Assembly: GCA_016858145.1 (NCBI GenBank)
Contig: JAEHOE010000004.1
Location: 62,001-126,000 of the forward strand
Origin: Edaphochlamys debaryana
Lineage: Eukaryota; Chlorophyta; Chlorophyceae; Chlamydomonadales
Reading direction: 5' to 3'
Length of the DNA stretch: 64,000 nt
Part shown: positions 21,740 to 33,448 of the stretch, piece after piece
Layout of the letters: each line of letters starts with the position of its first letter
Numbering within the stretch: the first letter of the stretch is position 1
Program-made: the position numbers and the translations under genes
Notes under the pieces: model-generated
What the model was told of the DNA's origin: nothing
What the model saw: the letters and a program-made list of their open reading frames with translations, nothing else
Database searches by the model: none

Positions 21740-24700
21740 CTAGCGCTTCTGGTGCTTGACGTACGTGAGCGCCAGCAGCGCCCCCACCGCAAACACGAAC
21801 CAGAAGATGGCCAGGTAGCCGATGTAGGCCCACTTGTCGGCGCCGTCCAGCGAGTAGTACTGCAGGATGGTCTTGCCGCCCGCGAAGTCCACGTCAGCGC
21901 CCTCAAACTGGTTCAGCATCAGCGCGCCCCAAGCGTAGCGCAGGAAGTCTGGGAGGAAGGGGTTGGAGACAAGAAGCAAGGGCACAGCGGTGCGTGAGCT
22001 CCGGGTCCGTGTAAACAGGAAGTGGGCCCCTTCCCCCTCCACCCCGGTCACCCCTTCCACCCCTGTCCCCCCGCCCTGCTGTGTCTCACCGATCTTGGAG
22101 TACCACTGCCACCACGGCGGTATGGAGTCCACCGTCATGAGCTGCCCCGCGAAGAACAGCAGCGTCACCACGAAGCCGGGCAGCGCGGCGTTGGCCACGT
22201 CCATGTTGGGGGAGAGGGCGGCCACCAGGTAGGCCAGCACGATGCCCACAGACAGGTCGCAGAAGTAGACCTGACAGGGGCGGGAGGGGAGGGGAGGGAG
22301 GGATCAGGAGGGGGTTCGGAGCTCAACCTGGCGCGTGCCGCGCGGGCGCTGATGTCTGCTTTCCCTGGGCCCTCCCTGCGGCCGGCCCCGCCCCGCCCCG
22401 GCTCACCAGCCAGAAGACCACCCAGTCGCCCCGCAGCTGCAGTCCGTAGAAGACGTAGAGCGAGAAGCACAGCGTGATGACCAGGCTCAGGAACAGCTCC
22501 TCAACAAGCTGTAGGGGGGGGGGTACAGGGGGAGAGGTGAGTATGGACACGTGCCAATGGGCGGGGGAGTGCAGGGAAAGTTGAAACAGAGGGAGGGTTG
22601 CCCGCACACGGCCCCACGGACCCACATCACCACGCACAGGGGCACCGCTCTCACCTTGGCGGCGAGGTAGGTGAAGACGCGGTAGAGGCCGTCGGCTCGC
22701 TCGCGCACAAACAGCCGCCGCTCTGGGAGGGGAAAGGGGGAGGGATCACAGGTCAGGACACAAGCAGGGAGCGGGGGACAAGGCGCAGGTGCGGGTGATG
22801 ACACGTGAGCATAGGCAAGGAGGTACACAAGCCCCACTACTGCACCACCCTGCTACCCGGCCCCGCGCCCTCCCCCCTCGCTCTCTCCCCAGCCCCCGCT
22901 CACCTAGCACGATGGCGGGCACGTAGGACGCGGCGCCGAATGCCGGCAGCAGCGCCCACATGAAGAGCGAGGACTGCACGTTGATGAGGTTGGAGGGGGA
23001 CAGGTCGTCGCCCACGCCCAGGTAGAGCGTGAGGATGATGAGCGAGATGAGCAGCTTGTCCGCAACGCGGGCGGCCAGCCAGGCGGGGTTGCGGTAGTTG
23101 TGGCCGCCGCGGTACTGCGGGGGGAGGGCGGGGGTAGGGAAGGTCAGTGGGAGGACGGAAGACGGAGCGAGGCAGAGGTGGACGACGAAAGCAGAGGTGG
23201 TAGTGCGAGGCTGTGGAGGCTCAAACCATGAACCCGCTTTAGACGGAGACTCCCAGCGCCCCCCCGCCCTTGCCCCTTCTCACCCGCAGCAATGTCCACA
23301 GGCCCCACCACACGGGCGTCACGGTCTCGCTCTTGGTCGCCAGCTCAGCAGCCACCGTGGCAGACAGCGCGGTTGACGTGGCGGCATGAGTCAGCGGCCC
23401 GGGCCCGGCCTGGGCCCCCTTGGGCCCGGAAGACGAGGACGCGGCGGCGAAGGGCGAGCGGCCCGAGACGATGGCGTCGACGTTGCCAGAGGCGGTGAGG
23501 GGGTAGGGGGCCTCGACGTCACCGGATGCGGTGGTGGCGGCGGAGGCGGAGGCGCCGACCTTGCCGCTGCCTCGGCCGCTGGTGGTGGCGCAGAGCTTGG
23601 TGCCCAGGAAGCAGTGGCGCTTGGCGCTGGTGGCGCGAGAGCCGTCGCCCTCGGTCAGGTAAGAGTCGAGCAGGGCGTCGTTGGCCTGGGGGGGGAGGGG
23701 GGGGAGGGGTGGTCGGCAATGGAAAGGGCGCGGCTGTGTTGATGCTCAGCTATCAAAGCCCTGCTCCTTCCATACGCCCACCACGCACCTTGCGCAGCTC
23801 GCTCTTGTCGTACACAGCCGCCAGCGCCGCCGCCTCGCCCCGGTGGTCGGCCTCCGTGACCGCCTCCACCAGCAGCTCGGCGTCGTTAAGCGCCAGGGCG
23901 GCGGTGGTCGGCCGTTGGTCGTTGTGGCGGTTGAAGGTTGCGTCGTCGGCATCACCGCCGGGCGCGGCGGCGCTGGCGGCGCGGTGCAGCGCCAGCAGCT
24001 GCGAGGCGGCGCCGGCGGCGGGGCCCCACTCTGCGGCGGCGAACTGCAGTGCGGGCATGCCCTGGGGCCCGAAGTACACCATGTGCCCGCGGACCTGATG
24101 GGAGGGGCAAGGGGAGGGGGGAAGGGTTGGGGAGGGGTTAAGGCAGGAGCGAAGCAGCAGACGCCCTTCCCGGCCGCATGCGTCCCGCCCCAGCCCTCTC
24201 AGGCTCCTGCCCCCTCCCCCTCACCAGCAGCATCACTCGGTCGAACAGCGCGAAGGTGGCGGCGGTGGGGGAGTGGATGGTGGCGGCGATGGTCGTGCCG
24301 TCGGCGGTCAGGCCCCGCACCACCTTCATCACCTCGTTGGCCGTGTACGAGTCCAGGCCGGAGGTGGGCTCGTCCAGGAAGAGCACGCGCGGGTTGGAGA
24401 TGAGCGCAATGCCGATCTGGAGGGGGGGTGCGTAATGGGGGGCAGGGGAGGGTAGGAGGGGTCAAGGGAAGAGGTGCGAGGCAGGTCCGGCCCCGGGCAA
24501 GGGGCGGGAGTGGCAAGGCAGAACACCCCCATCAGTAGCCGTAGCCTGGCACATCAGCCCCCCGGGCACAGTAGTCCGCAACTCACGTTTGTGCGCTTGG
24601 CCTGCCCCCCGCTGATGCCCTTGGACATGGGGTCACCGATCTTGACGTCGGCGCACTGCGGAGAGGGAGAGGGTGAGCTGCGTCAGTCAGAGTCAGAGTG

Positions 24701-25741
24701 TCAGAGCAAGAGGGGGGTCAGAACCAAAGTCTACTCTCGAATGGCACAGTGCTCTGGAGGCCCCACCTGCGCCAGCGCCAGCTTCCTCAGCAGCGAGTCC
24801 ACCGCCGCCCGCTTGGACGCCAGCGGCTCGCTGACGGGGCGCTTGAGCTCGGCGGTGTACAGCAGCATCTCGCGCACCGTCAGGTCGCCAAGCAGCGTGT
24901 CGAACTGGGCGTGGGATACGGAGGGGGGGGCGGGAGGGCGGGCAGGGGGACGGGTTAAGGAAAGCGGAAGGAGTGAGCCCAGGATTACCCGGGCGAGCAC
25001 GCACATCGAATGGTTTATGCCCAAGGCTAAATCCCGAATCCCAACCCCACCTGCTCCACGTAGCCCGTGTATCTCCGCAGGAAGGCGGGCGTGGGCGTGG
25101 CTCCTCCGAATGAGAGGTGGCCCTCGCGCTTGCCCACGGTCTTGCGCCCCGCCAGCAGGTCCAGCAGCGTGGTCTTGCCGGAGCCGGAGGGGCCCATCTG
25201 AGGGGGGGAGAGGGGGGAGACGGGGGGAGAGGGGAGCGGGGTGAAGGGGAGGATGGGCGGGGGTGGGCGGCGGGGCGGGAAGCGCCGAGATAGGGGCAGG
25301 CAGGAAGGTAAGGGCAAGTACCGGTAAGGGGCAAGAGCAGAGCCCGAGCTACGCGGTAGCCACTCTCACCAGTGCCGTCATCTGGCCCGGCTCCAGGAAG
25401 GCCGACACATTAGTCAGCAGGTAGGCGCGCTCGCCCTTAGCGGTGTTGGAGGCCACGTGGTACGACAGGTCTTTCATGACAATCCGCAACCCGCCGCGGC
25501 CAGCCTCGCTTCCGCTGTTGCTGGGGGGTCGGGGCGGCGCGGTGTCACGGGGGCTGCCACCATCGCTGCTGCCGCCGACGCTGCTACTGCGCTTGGTGAA
25601 GAGGGGCCCTCCGTCCTGAGGTAGGTAGGAGGAGGGTGCCACGGAGGGCGGGCGCGGGGGCAGGGGGCTGGTGGGGCGGGGCAGGCCCGCCTCGGGGTCG
25701 ACTACGTCGGGAACGCTGCGGCTGCCGCCGAGCTGCGACAT
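21740..25741 (-). CDS. ABCG-family (WBC) half-transporter, 798 aa, 12 exons
   Basis: Exons are complement(25370..25741), (25051..25197), (24767..24904), (24587..24655), (24225..24416), (23789..24094), (23284..23685), (22904..23114), (22655..22722), (22407..22508), (22090..22270) and (21740..21948). The order is nucleotide-binding domain first, then membrane domain, as in ABCG half-transporters. Visible motifs: Walker A GPSGSGKTTLLDLLAGR, signature ISGGQAKRTN, Walker B VLFLDEPTSGLDSYTA and switch His in ATIHSP. A linker of about 200 residues (exons 6-7) rich in Ala/Ser/Gly precedes the membrane part. Membrane segments appear in exons 8 and 10-12, with the typical ERRLFVRERADGLYR element. Half-transporters dimerise; substrates in this family include lipids and hormones, and none can be assigned here. 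The first 90 residues are a disordered Pro/Ser-rich leader. Confidence 0.93.
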
Positions 25742-26948
25742 GGCCGCGAGGATGGATCTGGAAGGAGGGATTGGGGGCGTGTGTCATTGCACGGCCGGAG
25801 TGCGGAGGCATGGCCGCCGGGCATGGCCATCGCACGCCATCGCGCATGTTTCCACGAGTGCACCCGGGCGCACAGCGCGCAGCGCATCAACGCTTACCTC
25901 TCGGAACGATAGAAGGTTGCGGCGATACTGGTTGGGCTGAAGAGGAGTCTACACAGAGTTGCTTGGCCTTGCGATGTATGTTGTCCCACTCGCCGCGATT
26001 GAGGTGTTTGGAGCACGCAGTGGTAAGCATATGTATGTACCTATACCTTGAACTGGCAGAGGCGCTATATAGGTGGCTTGCGGCCACATGACGCCAAAGG
26101 CCGGGTTGACGCAGGTACGAAGCTCGTTGAGCCCCTGAGCCACCCCAACGCAGAACGACCTCGCGATCATTGCATATGACGCAGATTACCACGGGCTTCA
26201 ACATGCGATACAAAACGTTGCCGGGCTCAGGGTGCCCGCGGGGTGCGTCATCTCCATCCTCCGCGCGGGATGAGGCCGGTGAGCGGGGACTTGAACCGGC
26301 CGTTGACACTCTGAGCCACGACCACGTGTACATGAAGCGGGTGAGTCAGTCTCTTCGGCTCTCGACCCTTCGTGATACTTCCACTCCTGGCAGCATGCAT
26401 GTCCGCCGCTTCCCAGCTGCACTCGCACTGCCAGCCCGCCAACGCACGGCCCCCCAGAGGCCCTCCAACCGCCTCCCTAAAAATCGGAAGAGTTGTGCCC
26501 AGCCATGCAGCAAGCAACAGCACACTAATCCATTCCGGCCGCTCGAAGGGGCGAGGGCCACCAGGGCACGCACCTCGCACAACAGTCCGCCGGGAGGCTG
26601 GCTTCCCAGCTTCACCAGGCCCAAGGTCGAACGGGAGCGGCCCAGCCCTCCAGGCACTCACAGAACCCTCCCACCCTCCACCCGGCCTCCACTCGGCCGC
26701 ACAGCTTCCGCAAGAGACACGTGCCCACCACAGTCCGTGGGACGGACTTGCAGCGTCCGGCCTGAGCCCCCACTAGCGCCAGCATTGGCAGGCTGCAGCT
26801 CCCAGGCCCTTCAAGCCCCTCCACACACCCGTTCGTCGCGTTGCAGCTATGCCCGACCCACACCCCTTCCACACTCTCCACACCCCTCCGCACCCACACC
26901 ACACACCCCCGCACCCACAGCACACCCCTCACACACACCTGCCCCGCC
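25742..26948. other. Intergenic: ABCG upstream region and 3' UTR of the next gene
   Basis: A palindromic CTATATAG at 26065-26072 is TATA-like on both strands, about 325 bp upstream of the ABCG ATG. From about 26850 to 26940 the sequence is CA/CCCA-rich low complexity. A long plus-strand open frame here is antisense low complexity and is not called. Confidence 0.45.
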
Positions 26949-28627
26949 TCACATGCGCTCCTCGAAGCCCGGCGGCCGGCCCAGCCGTGCGATGGCGGCC
27001 GGCCCCAGCACCTCCCGGTCCACCAGAACCCACACCACCCACGCCATGCACGCCGCCAGCGCCGCTAGACAGATGGACACCGCACCGCACGCCGCCGCCA
27101 GGGCGGGCCGCAGGGCGCCAGAGGACGAGGCGGTGGTGGTGGTGGCGGCGGGGGTCGTGGAAGAGGAGGTGGGGGCCTGGCGGGCCGCGGCGTCGGCGGT
27201 GGCTTCCTTGCAGGCCGCTAGTATGGCGGCGGCGAGGGCCTGGGGGATGAGGAGGGCACGGGCGTGGCATGTGGGAGGTTGATGCTACGCGTGATGCGTG
27301 CTTGCGACCGGGCCATGGCGTCTGCACCCCCAGAGCCTTTCGTCCCCAAGCTGCAGCGTGCTGCAGCCTCCGGACGGGGCCTAGCTCCGTCCCTGGTTGA
27401 CCACCCCGTTACCCCCCGATTCCCGAGTACAGGACAGCCTTGCCTGAGATCTCTGGTCCCCACGCTCCCGCCTCCCGTCCTGCACTTGGCCTCCCCTGCT
27501 TCCACCCTCCACCCCAGCCGTCCGCCCACCTGTATGGTCGCCTCCGTGGGGGCTCCGTCCAGCCCCAGCCCCTCCCCCTTCGCCACCATGCTCCTCAGCA
27601 GGGCCTCGATCCGCCCCTGCTGGGCCGTGGGCGGGGGGGTGGGGGGCAGGCTGGCGGCGGCGGCAGCAGCCGATGCGGCCGGACCAGAGCCCCCGCCCGC
27701 AGCGAGGAGCGTCCCTCCGGGGATTGCCGTGGGGCGCTCCCCCGCGGAAGTCTGTGTCTGGGTGGGAGCAGCGTCGGGGGCTGGTGTGGTGGGACCGAGA
27801 TCGGTGGTGGGGGGGCCAGCGCCGGCAGCGTCCGAGGACACGGAGCTGGCGTTCGGCCTGTGAAGGGTGGGGACAGGAGGGGAAGAGGGGGCAATCGTGA
27901 GGGGTGGAGCATGGACTTGTGACGTGTAAATGGCGGGTATGGCACGCAGGCACGAATGAGGGAGGTGGGGAGCCCGGTTTCCAGCAGCACCCAGGCGTCA
28001 ATGCGAGAATCCGACACACCCCGATCAGCCCCAAACCTGCGGTGCCCACGCCAAGCAGCGCCCCGGCCAGGTCTCACCAATCTTTCAAGGCCTCAGGCAG
28101 CTGCCTCCCTGCCCCAGGCCCCTATCCGGGCCCACCACCCCCGACCCACCGCCCGGGTGCCGCCTCCGGAGTGGCAGGCGCTGCTGCGGCCTTGCCCGCG
28201 TCGCCGTCGCCCGCCGGTCCCGGGGAGGGCGGGGGGTGGGGCAGCTCGTTGGCAGCCCCCGGCTGCTGCGCGCCCGGCACGGCGGGGGAGTCGGGGCCCG
28301 AGGGGAGCTTCCGGAAGGGAGCGAACTTGGGCGGCCCCGGGCTGGGCCCCGGGCTCGGCACACCGCGCGCCAAGCCGCCGCCGCCGATGCCGCTGGTGCT
28401 GTGAGGGGGCAGCGCGTTGCAGCAGGTGCGAAAGCAAGGCAATAGTTGAGGGGAGCGAGCGGGAGAAAGTGGCGGGAACGCGAGCGCGGCGAGCTGCTGC
28501 GCATCAGCGCGCTGAGCAGCACCCAAAGCGCCCAGACGACCCAGCGCCAACGTATGCTCCCAAGCGCCAAGGCTCACCTGCCCGCGCGAGGAGAGGGGCT
28601 GGCGCCGGGGCCCGGGCTCGACGCCCG
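26949..28627 (-). CDS. Ala/Pro-rich protein with C-terminal membrane helix (5' end unresolved)
   Basis: Four exons join in phase: complement(28578..28627), (28150..28398), (27530..27857) and (26949..27239), giving at least 305 residues. The first exon seen begins with an acceptor, so one or more upstream exons are missing from this model. The protein is disordered and Pro/Ser/Ala-rich. It then has an amphipathic part (GRIEALLRSMVAKGEG, ALAAAILAACKEATADA) and one hydrophobic helix (AACGAVSICLAALAACMAWV). A short charged tail follows (REVLGPAAIARLGRPPGFEE). The single helix near the C-terminus suggests a tail-anchored-like membrane protein. No family is recognised. Confidence 0.6.
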
Positions 28628-29841
28628 CTGGCCAGGTATGCGAGACGCAGGCGGCTTCACAGTAGTCCGCATCTTGTGCTATCCCGCTACCAAGCGGAAG
28701 CGCGGTGCGGTGGCAGGTTGCCTGGAGCGTTGGAAGCCGAAGCTCAAGCAGCGCAACCCAGCTCTGGCGCGCTCCCTGTCGCTGTCGCCCTAGGAGATGA
28801 GGCTGCTCTATCACGTATTGGCTGTTTGGTGTGGTGAGCAGCGCGCGCTCTGGACCATGCGCCGCGACAGAAGACGCTCCAGATCGCAGGCGTCGCAGGC
28901 GGCCGAAATGGCGGGAACACGGTCCCAGGACCGGCTCAGCGCGCCCCCTGCCCTCCGCTGACCCCCTCCTGCTACTCCTACTCCCCGTTGCACAAGACGC
29001 GAGGGACTCAGCCAAAGCAGCCTTCAGTCGTTGCAGCTGAACGCCATTCCGTCCTGACCGGGCGTCCTGTCAACCCTTCCTCCGCACGGCCCCGGCGCAT
29101 CAAACGCCATGACGAAGCCCGGCCAGCTGCCGACACCCTATGCAGGACCCTTCGAACACAGAGCAGCCCCCGCAGGGCATACCAGCAATCTGTGCAGGGC
29201 TTCCTCTCCAGCACTCTTGCAAGCATTGGAACGCTGCCGGCTGCCGCCGCACTCCGAAACCAACGCACACAGGCCGCAAGCCACCGGCCATGCCGCAAGG
29301 CAGCACCAGCCGCTGCGCCTGCCGCCCCAACAAGTCAAGGATCCTGCATAGCCCGCCCCAGTCCAAACAGCAGCATTCCCGCCTTTCAACACCTGCAGGG
29401 CGGGAGCCGCGGTTGCAACCCAACGGCACCGCAGGTCAACGCCACCGTACGTCCCCGACGCCCAGTCTCCTGACGCCCCCAAGGCTGCAGGGCACATAAG
29501 GGAAGTCAAGATGCAAGCCAGCAACTGTCAGCTGCCGCCAACACGCCCCGAGGGCTCGCCACTGATGAAGCTAGCTTGCCCGTGAGGGAGCTGCACCTCG
29601 CCCTAGCAGGGGCCCGCAACCACTCCACCCGAACCCTACCCGTCCGACCGTGCCAATCCCCCCCCCACTAGGGATCCTTCAGCCCGGCCGCCCCCTCCCC
29701 CCTTGTGCCGTCCCCAACAGCCAACCCCGTCTCCACCGTGCCATCCTTCCATGCTACCCTTCCCCCCCAGGTGCCCGACAGCCCCTCCCCCACCTCTTGC
29801 CCCCCCCCTTGCCATCCCCAGCTGACAGCGCTGCTGCCTCC
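28628..29841. other. Likely 5' part of the membrane-helix gene, then intergenic
   Basis: The missing first exon(s) of the minus-strand gene at 26949-28627 should lie here, but no start with a matching phase-0 donor is convincing. The part nearest 29842 is expected to be prefoldin 3' UTR. Plus-strand frames at 28988-29473 show no recognisable domain. Confidence 0.35.
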
Positions 29842-30420
29842 TCATGAGGAGCCGCCCGCGTCCTTGTGCTTCCGTCTCCGCTCCAGGTCGAAGTTGTAGA
29901 CGCGCGCAATGCTGACCTCCGTCGTCGTGATGCTGTCCTTAATGAACGCCAGGCTCTCCTCGTTGGTCTTCAGGTTCGCCCGGCAGTTGGACTCGTTCTC
30001 CGCCAGCAGCGTGGCCGCCTCCTCGAGCGGGTACTCTAGCATCACATCGGCACCTAGCCACAGGTTCACGGTCTTGGCGCCCTTAATCTTTGCCTTAGCA
30101 TATACGCCCTCCGCCAGCAGGAAGTCCGTCGTGGTGGCCTCCCCAGCGGACTCCCGCTCGATCAGCTCCTTGACGATCTCCACAGCGCGCCGCAGCTCTG
30201 GCAGCTTTTGCATCGTGCGTCCTCGCTTCTGTGCGAGGTCATCCTGGATCATGCGGTAAGTCCGCAGGTTATCCTGCAGCTGAGCGAGCACCTTGTCCGC
30301 GTCCTTGTCCGCGAGGAACGCAGCGACATCCTCGATGAACTCCGCCTTTGGCACTGGAACACCAGACTGCTCAGGCGCTGCTGGAGAGGAAGAAGATGGC
30401 CCCGCGGCGCCGTCCGACAT
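29842..30420 (-). CDS. PFD3: Prefoldin subunit 3 (VBP1-like), 192 aa, intronless
   Basis: A single exon from ATG 30420 to the stop at 29842. The protein matches the alpha-class prefoldin subunit 3 over nearly its whole length: FIEDVAAFLADKDADKVLAQ, an N-terminal coiled coil (RTYRMIQDDLAQKRGR), the hairpin segment VNLWLGADVMLEYPLEEAAT, and the C-terminal helix with TTTEVSIARVYNFDLERRRK. Length agrees with the family. Prefoldin is the cytosolic hexamer that hands nascent actin and tubulin to the chaperonin CCT. The first 20 residues are a variable Ser/Ala/Pro leader. It is divergently arranged with MRTO4, 415 bp apart. Confidence 0.96.
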   Translation of the reverse strand: MSDGAAGPSSSSPAAPEQSGVPVPKAEFIEDVAAFLADKDADKVLAQLQDNLRTYRMIQDDLAQKRGRTMQKLPELRRAVEIVKELIERESAGEATTTDFLLAEGVYAKAKIKGAKTVNLWLGADVMLEYPLEEAATLLAENESNCRANLKTNEESLAFIKDSITTTEVSIARVYNFDLERRRKHKDAGGSS

Positions 30421-30835
30421 GCTTGCCGCCCCTAACGTGACCGTGGAAGCCCAGTCAAGGCAGTGGCTACCTACTGATGGTCAAGGGGCCCTACCTAAAG
30501 CTCGGGAAGCGTAAGGGGGGATGCTGGGAGCTTTGTACGCACTCCGCGGGAAATCGACACTGTGCCAAACCCGGTGGTGCTTCGGCGGCGGTTTGGTGCG
30601 GCGTGGTTCAGAGTGGGTGAGCTGTCGATACAGCTGTTGCGGGTGTCGGGGCGAGGTCAGCCGAGAAAGTTGGTTGCCCTTCCATCCCGCCGAGAGCCTT
30701 CATGCCGCGCCGAAGCCCCGCAACAGTGCCAGTCGTCTTGCTTACTGCACGCAGCTGTTTCCAGCCTTTCTACATCACCTTGGAAACAGCCCTGAGCTAA
30801 AGCGTCGCGACCCCGACAAGCCCTGCTAGTCCACC
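30421..30835. promoter_or_regulatory. Shared divergent promoter region of PFD3 and MRTO4
   Basis: 415 bp separate the two start codons, which point away from each other. No TATA box is evident. The compact head-to-head arrangement suggests a bidirectional promoter for two housekeeping genes (inference). Confidence 0.5.
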
Positions 30836-33448
30836 ATGCCCAAGTCCAAGCGCAATAAAGTTGGTAGGTGCCCGCACCACTGTTGTCTTGACGCAGCTAC
30901 GGGCATTTGCTGCCAAGCCGCCGCCGAGCACGACCGCAATGCCGCCGCCCCGCAGTGTCGCTTACAAAGGTCAAGAAGAAGGACCGCACCTGGAAGGAGG
31001 GCCTTCTTGAGAAGATTCGACAATGCTTGGACAAGTGAGGCGAGGCGTCGTCGCAGTTGTTGCTTTCCCGGCGGCGACCGGCACGGCCGTTCGCAACCCC
31101 CTCAAGCCCCTCACACGCTCCCGTTACCCTGCCCCGCCGCCCTCCGCAGCTACCCCACCGTGTACCTGTTTAAATACTACAACATGCGGAATGAGAGCTT
31201 CAAGCAGCTCCGAAAGGACCTGGAGGACAGCAGCAGGTGCGCGTTGGCAGGCTTGCGCCAAGTGGCGTTGTGTTGCGGCGCCGTTGGGGTTACGGGCTGG
31301 GCTGCAATGAAGCGCGGATGCCAGCATGACGTACTATGCGATACAGTGAGGTTTCCACTGCGTGAAGGCAGCACCCTGCTGCACGGTCTTCCAACGCAAC
31401 AGCCTCCCACAGGCGCTCTGCGCCAGAGCTGAGCTGTGATACGCAGCAGGCTGTCTCCTCACTGCGGCGCAAGCATTAGTAGTCAGCCGGCGTGCTACGG
31501 CCGACGTCGGGGCGTGCGAAGCCTCACCGGCGTCGTACGGGAAGCCACCCGGCTCCGCCCGCAAACACGCTGAGGGCTGTGGTGGTGCCCATGCCCGAGG
31601 CAGCTCCCGGCTCAGCGTGGGGCCCTCCCGGGGTGCGCAGCAGCCTGCGCTCCCAGCGGCAGTGGGCACAAGACGGCCTGGCGCCCCTGTCTCTGCACCT
31701 CAGAAGTCCCAGCCGCTCCGCATCACGCGGTCCGCTCGGTGCAAGAGCAGCCCTTCTTGTAGCGGGACAGCAGCTGCAGCCGCAGCCGGGCTTGCAAGAG
31801 CTAGAAGCCTGTGTTCCAGAGGGCGCAAGCAGCAGCTCCAGCGGGGCCTGAGCGCGGCGGCTGAGGGTCACGGCCGTGCGCTTGGCCCCGCGGGGCTCGA
31901 GGAGGCGGCAGCGGTTTATCAACTGCCTGCGCAGACCCCAGCCGGCTGCGTGTTTGGCCGCCGTGCGGTGGGCGGGTGCTCTATGCCCCCAAGCCCCCCA
32001 GCTCCCACGCCCGCTCTTCCCTGTCAACCCCTCCTCTCCCCTGCCTCCTACCCTCAACCCCGCCCCCAGGTTCGTGCTGGGCTCCACCTCGCTGATGCAG
32101 GTGGCGCTGGGCAAGAGCGAGGCGGACGAGTACAAGCACGGCCTCGCCAAGCTGAGCGCCATGCTGCGGGGCACCGTGGGGCTCTTCTTCACCAAGCTGT
32201 CACAGGACGAGGTGGGGCGGGGCGGGCGGGAGGGGTGGCGGTGGCGGGATGGGGACGGGCGCCCTTGGGGCTCAGGCCATGATTGGCATCGCCATCGGGC
32301 AGCGGCGAGGCCCCAAAGGAAGGGACCTTTGAGCGAACGTTTTGTCGAATCCCCTGCCCTTGACTTCCTTGACTCTCCGTCCTTCGCCCCCAGGTCAAGG
32401 AGGCGTTCGAAGGCTTCGTGCACGAGGACTTTGCGCGCGTGGGCGCCAAGGCAGCGCACGACTTCCGGCTGACGGCGGGGCCCCTGACGGGCCCGCACGG
32501 GCCCCTGCCGCACACGCTGGAGCCGCAGCTGCGCAAGTTTGGCCTGCCCACCAAGCTGAACAAGGGGGTGGTGGAGCTGCTGGCAGACCACGTGGTGGGT
32601 GCAGGGGGGAGGGGAGGAGGGCGAGGGTGGGGTTACTGGGGTAGTGTGGGAGGGGGCTACTGGGCGATGCAGCTGCTGCTGATGGAGCTACTGCCCCTTG
32701 CTGACGGGTCGTGTGGCATAAACCCTGTCGCCCCGCCTCTTGCCGTCTGCAGGTGTGCCGCGAGGGCCAGAAGCTGGACGCCAACCAGGTGTGTGGGGGC
32801 GCATGGAGTTGAAGAGTTGAACGGGAGAGGGTGCCCGGGGCCCTCAAGCTCTCGGTGACGAGTCAAGCTCGTGGTGACGGGTCGAGCAGAGGGGCAGGCC
32901 GTGTGCCGGCTGGCTACCCCAGCAGCGGTCATCGCGGCGTGAGCTTTGCAGCGCTGCCCACGGCTTGGCTTGATCCTGACCCACGGCCCACACCCTCCTC
33001 TATCCTCAGGCGGGCATTCTGCGCGTGTTTGACATCAAGATGGCGGAGTGCAAGCTCAAGCTGCTGGCCGTGTGGCGGGCCGGGGGTGAGTGGCTGGTGT
33101 TCGCTGTCTGGTAGCAAGCGTTCAGCACCCAGGGTGACAAGTCGAACGGAAGGACGAGCAGACTGGGTCAGGCGCAATGTATCCAGGCGACCCTGCTTTT
33201 GCTCCGCACACAATCTCGTGCTCCGTGGTCCAGCTCAGACAGCACTCGCCAGTTAACCCCTCCTCTCCCTTCCCTCAACCCCACTTTCTTCCCCTCCCCC
33301 AGCCGACGAGCAGGGCGAGGTGGAGCAGCTGAGCGAGGACGAGGACGAGTACGGCGCCGCGGGGGGCGAGTTCGACGCGATCGGGGACGACCTGGCCATG
33401 GGCAGCGGCGGCTTCAGCGACGACGGGGAGGCGGGGGGCGACGACTGA
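30836..33448 (+). CDS. MRTO4: MRTO4-like 60S ribosome assembly factor, 264 aa, 8 exons
   Basis: Exons are 30836-30863, 30956-31034, 31150-31236, 32070-32211, 32394-32594, 32753-32788, 33010-33085 and 33303-33448. The product starts [20 protein letters not shown] and carries the P0/L10-like core: [74 protein letters not shown]. It ends in an acidic tail. MRTO4/Mrt4 is a nucleolar paralogue of ribosomal P0 that occupies its rRNA site during 60S maturation. Length and order match the family. Exon 5 may end one codon earlier (DHVC versus DHVVC). From exon 5 onward the gene lies in the duplicated segment; a 5'-truncated copy is at 47446-48385. Confidence 0.95.

Noticed and set aside
26260..26345. 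Possible minus-strand tRNA (GGTTCAAGTCCCC resembles a T-loop)
   Set aside because: The T stem does not pair and no matching acceptor or D arm is present; at most a chance GGCCGGT/ACCGGCC hairpin.
26170..27282. 370-codon plus-strand open frame
   Set aside because: His/Pro/Thr low complexity over CA-rich sequence and antisense to the membrane-helix exon.
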